From: Basidiobolus meristosporus CBS 931.73
Lineage: Eukaryota; Basidiobolomycota; Basidiobolomycetes; Basidiobolales; Basidiobolaceae
DNA length: 60,031 bases
NCBI GenBank assembly: GCA_002104905.1
Contig: MCFE01000544.1
Span: forward strand, 1-60,031
Reading direction: 5' to 3'
Of this stretch, positions 53,201 to 60,031 are shown one piece after another. The notes under the pieces were generated by a model that saw only the letters and a list, made by a program, of their open reading frames with translations, was not told the DNA's origin and made no database searches. A program made the translations under genes and the position numbers. Position 1 is the stretch's first letter, and the number at the start of each line of letters is the position of its first letter.

Positions 53201-53275
53201 TGGCTTTACAAACCCACAACCTAATTTAGTATATTCCAGTATTCCTTGCAAGTTCATCTGCCTTCCTCTGCTACC

Positions 53276-54205
53276 ATGTCCAACCAAGAGCTGAACTTTG
53301 CCCACCTCATGGATGCCTTTACCCAACTGCAGCAAGACCATGCAGACCTCAGAAACACTCTTGCTCAGTTCTAGAACCAAAGTGTCCAGCAAACCAGCCA
53401 TGTCCCAGTCTACCAAGAACCCAAGTATACTCCTGCTACCAAGTCCAATGGCTCTCAGAATGAATTCCGTGGCTTCATCAACATGGTGAAGAACAACCTT
53501 GCACTCCAGCCCAACCGGTACCCCACTGACCAGGCCAAAGTTGGTTTCATCTCCAACCTGCTTACTGGTACAGCTAAGTGGTTCTCCCCATTAGTGGAGA
53601 CCAACTTTCCACTCCTCAGAGACTACCAAGCTTTTCTCACTGAAATGGAGCTAACATTTTGTAACCTTGACCAAGCCAGAACTGCTGCCAACAAGATCAA
53701 GACCCTCAAACAAGGGAACAAACCAGCATCAGTCTATGCCTCAGAATTCCAACAACTCTCCAGTGACCTCAGCTCCTGGGGTCAAGCAGTCTTGATAAGC
53801 CAATTCCAAGATGGCCTTAATGATGAAGTTTGTGATCTGCTACTCACACTCCCAGATCCAGATACATTGGTTGAGGCTATGCACCAAGCAATCCGGTGTG
53901 ATAACAGACTATTCCAGAAGAAGCAAAAGTACCGTCAAAGACACATTCCTGTTGCAGTCCCAGCCCCTCCTGCTCCCCAAGTCACTCCAGAAGATCCTAT
54001 GCAGATTGATAGTGCCAAATACAAGAAACTATCAAAGAGTGAAAAGTCCAAACGTCAACAAGCCAACCTCTGTCTATACTGTGGCCAACCAGGTCACTTT
54101 GCCAAGTCCTGCCCCAACATGAAGTCCTGCTTCAAGCTGATGCAGTCCTCCAGTAACCAACCTGATTCAGATCTGTTGGGAAACTCCAATGTCCAGTTGC
54201 ATTGA
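53276..54205 (+). pseudogene. Gypsy-4 gag with CCHC knuckle
   Basis: Start MSNQELNFAHLMDAFTQLQQ, TAG at 53372, then an open frame: FRGFINMVKNNLALQPNRYP, a capsid-like core with GTAKWFSPL and ASVYASEFQQLSSDL, and a Pro-rich linker with DPMQID. The knuckle CLYCGQPGHFAKSC is near residues 263-276. A TGA at 54203 is followed by a frame change into protease, which may be decay or a programmed gag/pol junction. Capsid order and the MQID linker before the knuckle are usual for fungal Ty3/Gypsy gag. Confidence 0.85.
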
Positions 54206-54684
54206 CAGGCCTTCAACTGGACCCACCCATGAGAATCCAGCATTTCAAAGAATCTTCCTTTGACACAAAATCTATCCAGTCCTTGAGAATGCCTGTCAAA
54301 ATCCAGATCCCTGACTCCAGTCCTGTCCCAGCCCTAGCCCTGATTGATTCCAGTGCTTCATCCTGTTTCATTGACCAAGCCTTTGTCCAGAAGCACTCTA
54401 TTCCTGTTACCTTCAAATCCTGTCCAGTCCAAGTAGAAGTTATTGATGGAAGATTGCTCTCCACTGGTGTTGTTACACATGAAACATGTCTACTTCAGCT
54501 GTCCAGTACTGTTCACCAAGAAAGAATTGCCTTCAACATCATCAACTCACCACACTATTCTATTGTGCTTGGAAGCTCATGGCTGAGCTACCACAATCCA
54601 AGTATTGATTGGAAATCCAAGATCCTGTCATTCACCAAATCCCACCAAGTCAACTCCATGAAATCTCCAGACCCTGATAACCGT
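54202..54684 (+). pseudogene. Gypsy-4 protease region, truncated by Gypsy-3
   Basis: Frame with PALALIDSSASSCFIDQAFV, where the expected protease motif D-S-G is D-S-S (about 54342-54350), then HYSIVLGSSWLSYHNPSIDW, the typical end of the retropepsin domain. It runs into the Gypsy-3 LTR at 54685. The Gly-to-Ser change should inactivate the protease. Confidence 0.8.
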
Positions 54685-55755
54685 TGTAGTGGGGTGACAG
54701 TAACATCCACTGACAGATGTGCTCATTCCCTTATTTTCTACTTCCCTATATCTCTACTACACTTATTTTAGTTTTATCCCATTTGTCTTACCCAATCAGT
54801 ACTATCCCATAAGCCAGTTGACTATCACACCTGCTTACCTTATTGCATAAGTTACCTCTCACTTTATGTAAGATTACTAGCTGTAAGTACTTCTATATTA
54901 GGCAAGTACCCGTGCCAGTACCTGTGACACATGATCAGCCCGTGTCACCATCCCTACCATTTCCATACCATATATGGTATCCCCATGTTACACAGGTTTC
55001 AGAATACTGATTCCTGATTGGTTGGATATGCTGTGCCTCTTAGAACCTTCCGGCACCTACTTAGAACATTCTTAGGTCATTCTGATGTCATTAAGATTTC
55101 TATTGATCTCCGGAACCTTCTGGAACACCATGATTAGTAATCACTTAGCCAGTGAGAAAAGTATATAAGGGAGGCTATCCCTCAACAATAAATCATCATC
55201 CCTTTTATCAATATACCGACTTGTTGATTAGTGTGATCACTGCTACCTGCTGCTACCTGAACTTCCAACCCCAGACCACTGGACACTCCCAGGAAACCGC
55301 GCTGACAGCCAACTGACCTTGGAGGCACTACTTGTGAGGAATACTCAGAGTAGGTATCTTTTATTATATTTGATTCTTTCCCAAGTTTGTTCTTGTACAG
55401 GCAAAGATACTTTTCTGTCTTTGTAACTATTGACCAAAGCTGCATTCTTATCAAGTCCCTGCTGGTGGAGTTTACAGTTGTTTTGACTTTGGAAGCTTTA
55501 GTACATTGTCATCTCAAAGGACGCTGAACCCAGCACATACTTTTGTTAAGACGCCAACTAAGTTGGGGATTGTAGCTCAATAGTTTTCCCTTGACAAGCT
55601 TGTGGCTTTATTCCCCTTCACATTAGATTAGAGACAGAACCCAAGTATTCCTAGCAAGCTTTTGTCAGAAGTTATTGCACCCAGTGAACACCCCACACAC
55701 AAAACACTTGAGAAGTGTTGGACGTATCTCTCCCTTGGACTTATACACCACCACA
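54685..55755 (+). repeat. Gypsy-3 5' LTR (1071 bp)
   Basis: TGTAGTGGGGTGACAG...CACCACCACA. CArG box 54968-54977, heat-shock element 55113-55125, TATA-like 'agtatataaggg' near 55160, AATAAA near 55186. Confidence 0.95.
55113..55125 (+). promoter_or_regulatory. Heat-shock element in Gypsy-3 5' LTR
   Basis: GAAccTTCtgGAA, perfect three-unit site about 45 bp upstream of the TATA-like box, with half-sites GAAccTTC and GAAcaTTC further upstream. Confidence 0.6.
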
Positions 55756-55759
55756 TATT

Positions 55760-55776
55760 TGGCACCCAATGTGGGG
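55760..55776 (+). other. Gypsy-3 primer site (Lys-tRNA-like)
   Basis: TGGCACCCAATGTGGGG, four bases after the LTR. It is two CG-to-CA/TG changes away from TGGCGCCCAACGTGGGG, the Lys-tRNA primer site known in retroelements. The tRNA assignment is inferred. Confidence 0.55.
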
Positions 55777-55896
55777 GGTTCATACAAGCTCCCTAGGACC
55801 CAACAAGATTTACCTGAAGATTTGAGCTGTTATCCACCTATTGAAAAGAGACTACCAATATTACCAAGATTACAACACCAACATACCTGCCCAAAA

Positions 55897-58800
55897 ATGA
55901 ACTCTATGCCATTACCACTCTCACATGGAGCCCCACGGTTTGATGGAAAGAATGTGGAGAGCTTCATATTCAAATGGGAGAAGCTCTGCAAGATGTGCAG
56001 CCTATCTGAACAAGAAATGGCTGAAGACTTCCCCTACTACTGCACCGATGATATTACCACTAAGCTTCTCAGACAAGGAGACATTCTCACTGACTGGGCC
56101 TTAATGAAGACCTACCTACAGACTGAGTATGGTAGACCCCAGATATACTATGGAATTGAAGACCTCAGGCACTTTGGAAGAACTGGACTTTCCAAGCTAC
56201 CACTTGAAGAGTTCATTCAACAGTATGAAGATATGGCCAAGCCACTCCTAGAGTCCCAGGCTATAACTGAGTTTACCATGACACTTTACCTTGCACAAGG
56301 GCTTCTCCAGGACTTGGCAAGGAAAGTTGACTTACATGCAGCCAAGGATGACAAGTCTGGCATTTGTTGCTTTGCAGAGATGAAACGTGTTCTCCTAGAG
56401 GCAAAGCAAACTTCTACCTTTATGAGACTCCTGACATCTAATCTGCCAGACCAGTCAACCAAGGAGCCAAGGAGTGCTGCTGCTGACAATCAGACCTACA
56501 CTACCGACAGAATTGACCAACTTGCTGAACAGCTACAGAAGCTAGCCCTCAAGATTAATGGCTCAGCTGAGGTTGCTACTGATGGACAAAGACCTTTGCC
56601 CAGGCACTGCAGCTGGTGTGACACTACTCAGCATGCCAGACAAGAATGCTCAGAGCTTAGCCAGCTACTCAGAGAAGGAGCAGTACAGTTTGATGCTGAT
56701 GGAATGCTTGCTGACAAGGAAGGAAGAAGGATTCCCACTAATTTCCAAAGAGGAGGGATGAGAGCCCTTTTCCAGAAATCTGACTCAGCAACCAGAAAGA
56801 TTACTGTTGATGCCCCTATTGGGACTCATAAAGTGAATCCAAGCAGCCCTGACAACAGACAATACAAAGTTGATGCCTTTGCTACCAAAAGACACCTCCC
56901 TGAAGAACCTGCCAAACCCATCCTTAGAAGACCACAATTTGAAGAACCTGAAGTTGTTATTGACAAGAGACCTAGTATGCTGCCCACCCAAGATACATTG
57001 CCTCACTTTCAGATGACCTCAAAGATAGCAAGCTACTCAATCCCTCAACTGATTACTGAGAAGCTGCTGAAGCAGAACCTCACTTTGTTGGTTGGAGAAA
57101 TCATGAGTGTATCCCCATCTGTTAGGAAGACCTTTGATGAGCAGCTTAGGACAAGACGACAAGCTGTTGAACATATGGACACCCATATAATTCAGACAAA
57201 CCATGAAGACCACCAAAAAGACAACAACACTACTGAATGTAAGACCTTTTACTCAGTTGCAACTGCTGTGGTGAAAGGATATATATATGATGACCCTGTT
57301 GACTGCCATATTGACAGTGGCTCAGAGATTTGTGTTATGCCGCTAGACTTCTGGAAGACACTTAGAAGCAAGGAGCTACTGCCTGTTGATAGAGATATTG
57401 GATGGAACATGACTGATGCAAACTCAGGATCTAGTCCACTCTAAGGTGTAGTGCACAAGTTCCCTACTGAGGTACAAGGAATCAAGGTCTGGCTTCCCCT
57501 CTTCATCTGCCAGAAGGCAAACTTTGACCTTCTGCTAGGTAGACCATGGGAAACCAGTACTAAGTCTACAACTACCAACTATTCCGATGGGTCAGTATGG
57601 TACACCATACAAGGATCCAACCCAGGACTACAGTCAACCTTCTGTGGTGTAACACCCAACAATAAGAGGACACATACTGCTTGCCAGAAGGCACATCTTG
57701 TTATGGAAGAAGATGAAGAGCCTGACAATATACATCCCAACATTTGGAGCTGCTCATTAGGTATACAGGAGCAAACAGCTATGGTTCAAACAAAATACAA
57801 GACAGTAGAACAGAAGATTAGACCATCACTTACCCCACTGACTGATGGATCTTGACCTGCTGATTACATTAGACCACCAGAAAAAACACCAGATGATATA
57901 CAACTTACACCTGAGAGACTTAAGCAACTTATCATTGGTGATGGAAACCTAACACCAGAGGAGATACTATTATTCAAGGAGACCTTGAAAAGGCATGATA
58001 AGGTCTTCTCATATAATGACAAGGAGATGGGACTCTTAAAGACATTGGTTGAAAAACCCATCAAGATTCATACAGTGCCCCACACACCCTGGTCATTTAA
58101 GCCTTACCCACTGCCCAGAGGACTCCAAGCTGATGTGCATGACCTACTTAAGAAGAAGATAGAAGCTGGTATCCTAGAACCTTGCCATGGACCCTATGCT
58201 AACAGATGGTTTGTGACCAAAAAGGAGAATGGAAAGCTCCAATTCATTCAAGACATGCAACCTGCAAATGCTGTCACTATCAGAGATGCTGCTATACCTC
58301 CATCTATTGATGACTTTGCAGAAAGCTTTAGTGGCCACTCCATCTACTCAATATATGATCTCTACTCAGGATATGACCAGATCCCCCTTGATGAGACATC
58401 AAGAGATATGTTTGCACTACAGACACCATTTGGACTGTTAAGGATGACAAGACTCAGTCAAGGGGCTACAAACTCCGTGGCTCAGTTCCAGAGATGCATG
58501 GTAAATGTGCTGTATCAGTTTATACCTGAGAAACTTGCTGTCTTTGTGGATGACATAGGCATCAAAGGATCAAAATTCCGGGACACCACTGAAGTTATGC
58601 CTGGAGTAAGAAAGTTTGTCTATGACCATATTGCAGACAATGATGCCATATTAGGAGCCATTGAAGAAGCTGGACTCACCATCAGTGGTGAGAAAAGCAG
58701 CTTTGGTGTATCAGAGATATCCATTGTTGGACAAAAATGCAACACCTTTGGTCGTTCACCTGGAGACTCCAAGACACAAAAGATATGCAACTGGCCTACC

Positions 58801-60031
58801 CCCACAAATCTCACACAAGCTCGTGGCTTTGTGGCTGCTTGTGGGTTCTTTAGGATCTGGATCCCAAGATTTTCTGAGATAGCAGAACCAATTTACCAAC
58901 TACAGAGAAAGAACACCCCATTTATCTGGGGAGAAGAGCAAGAAGAAGCCATGCAATTACTGAAAGAGGCCTTAGTATCTCCACCAGTTCTGAGACCTCT
59001 TGACTATCAAAACACTGAATGCCCACCTATTTTGACAGTGGATGCAAGCCCCATAGGAGCTGGAGCACTACTTGGACAAGATGATGAAGATGGCAACCGC
59101 TATGCCTGCAGATATGAGAGCTGCCTATTCTCTCCTAGAGAACAAAGATACTCACAGATTAAGAGAGAACTACTAGGAGTTGTGAAGATGCTGAGGAAAC
59201 TGAAGTCACAACTCTACATGACACATTTTATCCTGGAGACAGATGCCAAGCCACTGATAGGAATGATCAACAAGCCTGACCTACCTGATGATGCCACAAA
59301 CCGATGGATGGCAAGGCTGAAAATGTTTGACTTTGAGGTCAAACATATCCCTGGCAAGACAAATGTTGTGGCTGATGCACTCTCCAGGAAGGGACCACAA
59401 TTATTTGAAGACTTGGACCCTCACTTTGATGATATTATTGATGCAGAGATCCGACAGATTGCCATCAAAGACCAAGAGAGAACTACCTGGAGTCTGATCA
59501 AGGAATATCTAAGGACACTTAAGAAACCTAGTTGGATGGATATTCAGGAGTTTAGAAAACTCAGGAAGAAGGCACACCACTACTATCTTAAAGATGATCT
59601 TCTCTTTAAGCGAGTGAAACCTGGACTTATGCCAAGAAGAGTAGTCACTACCCCTCAAGAGCAACTGAACATCATGACAAGTATCCACCAAGGAGAACCA
59701 GGAGGACATAGAGGACAAGAAGCCACATACAATACTACAGCTCAGAGGTACTACTGGGAAAACATGTACTATGATATCCAACACTTTGTTGAGTCATGTG
59801 TAGCCTGCCAGAAGAGATCCTCAAAGCGTTATGAAGAACCACTGCATCCTACTTACACAATCTGTCTATGGCAAAAGGTTGGTATTGACCTTGTCCACAT
59901 GCCAACAGCTGGATCAAAAAAGTACCTGATTGTTGCTAGAGATGACCTTAGTGGATGGGCAGAGGCTCAAGCCTTGCCCAACAACAAGAGCCATACCATA
60001 TGGAGATTTATACTTGAAGACATCATCTGCA
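55897..60031 (+). pseudogene. Gypsy-3 gag-pol polyprotein, two in-frame stops, incomplete at the edge
   Basis: A single frame from MNSMPLPLSHGAPRF to the window edge, broken only by TAA at 57442 and TGA at 57853. Gag contains APRFDGKNVESFIFKWEKLC, a coiled RIDQLAEQLQKLALKI stretch and the knuckle CSWCDTTQHARQEC. Protease CHIDSGSEICVMP (about 57305) has DSG. RT has RWFVTKKENGKLQFIQD, YDLYSGYDQ and FVDDIGIKG (about 58535-58560). RNase H has TVDASPIGAGALLGQ, and ADALSRKG follows. The integrase zinc region GGHRGQ..VESCVACQ and the first core Asp (GIDLVHMP) precede the edge. The Met chosen is the first after the primer site. With so few lesions it is a recent element. Confidence 0.92.

Larger units (their letters stand above)
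52342..54684 (+). mobile_element. Gypsy-4 LTR retrotransposon, left part, interrupted by Gypsy-3
   Basis: LTR from 52342 (TGTCATGATC), gag from 53276, protease to 54684, where the Gypsy-3 LTR begins. The rest, including its 3' LTR, is beyond the window. It inserted into T element copy E. Confidence 0.82.
54685..60031 (+). mobile_element. Gypsy-3 LTR retrotransposon, cut by the window edge
   Basis: 5' LTR 54685-55755, primer site 55760, polyprotein from 55897 to the edge. It inserted into the protease of Gypsy-4; flank ccgt (54681-54684). It is the master-type copy for the three solo LTRs in the window. Confidence 0.93.

Noticed and set aside
54202-54210. Programmed frameshift between Gypsy-4 gag and protease
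   Set aside because: The TGA and frame change could be programmed, but the same gag already has a TAG at 53372 and no slippery heptamer is evident, so decay is the simpler reading.
1-60031. CRISPR arrays, bacterial operons, integrons or phage genes
   Set aside because: No short regularly spaced identical repeats and no bacterial-type gene order; all recognisable proteins belong to eukaryotic transposable elements.

Overview
The window contains only transposable-element DNA: I found no host gene, no tRNA or rRNA and no CRISPR array. The mixture of LTR retrotransposons and tnp2-type and PIF/Harbinger-like DNA transposons points to a repeat-rich fungal genome. It is probably a basidiomycete, because the right-hand Gypsy polymerase has the FVDDIGIKG style of active site common in Agaricomycotina. 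A TCG-to-TTG mutation bias seen between two copies of one element has been described for Pucciniomycotina. Neither clue fixes the species.

Families, with names local to this report. Gypsy-2 has 368-bp LTRs and two near full-length copies, at 9026-13960 (+, broken) and 26653-31591 (-, apparently intact, 1377-aa polyprotein). Gypsy-3 has a 1.07-kb LTR: three solo LTRs (500-1570, 3474-4543, 19547-20616) and one element running off the right edge from 54685. Gypsy-4 starts at 52342. Copia-1 and Copia-2 are Ty1/copia elements with LTRs of about 368 and 345 bp, and their primer sites match the anticodon arm of initiator Met-tRNA. The T element is a tnp2-type DNA transposon with a second, divergently transcribed gene and CCTATGA-like terminal inverted repeats. 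The last group is 733-bp foldback elements whose ends resemble those of a decayed PIF/Harbinger-like element at 17571.

Layout. 1-4665: T element copy A, split by two Gypsy-3 solo LTRs. 4666-17111: a head-to-tail Copia-2 array (pol-LTR-partial pol-LTR-gag) into which a foldback, Gypsy-2 and a deleted T element have inserted. 17112-21808: T-element ends, the Harbinger-like element and an unrecognised gene split by a solo LTR. 21809-24085: Copia-2 and Copia-1 relics. 24086-44703: T-element genes carrying, as nested insertions, an unidentified 0.9-kb sequence that holds the intact Gypsy-2, and a Copia-2 that holds a Copia-1. 44704-51318: copia relics, a second foldback and another Copia-2 pol-LTR-gag tandem. 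51319-60031: a four-level nest in which a Copia-2 gag holds a T element, which holds Gypsy-4, which holds Gypsy-3.

For several insertions the empty site can be reconstructed by comparison with another copy inside the window, which gives target duplications and relative ages. The observations I rate highest are: perfect heat-shock elements and a CArG box conserved in the LTRs of two Gypsy families; the two-gene T element with 5-bp target duplication; TCG-biased decay of one Gypsy-2 copy beside an intact one; and the foldback/Harbinger relationship.
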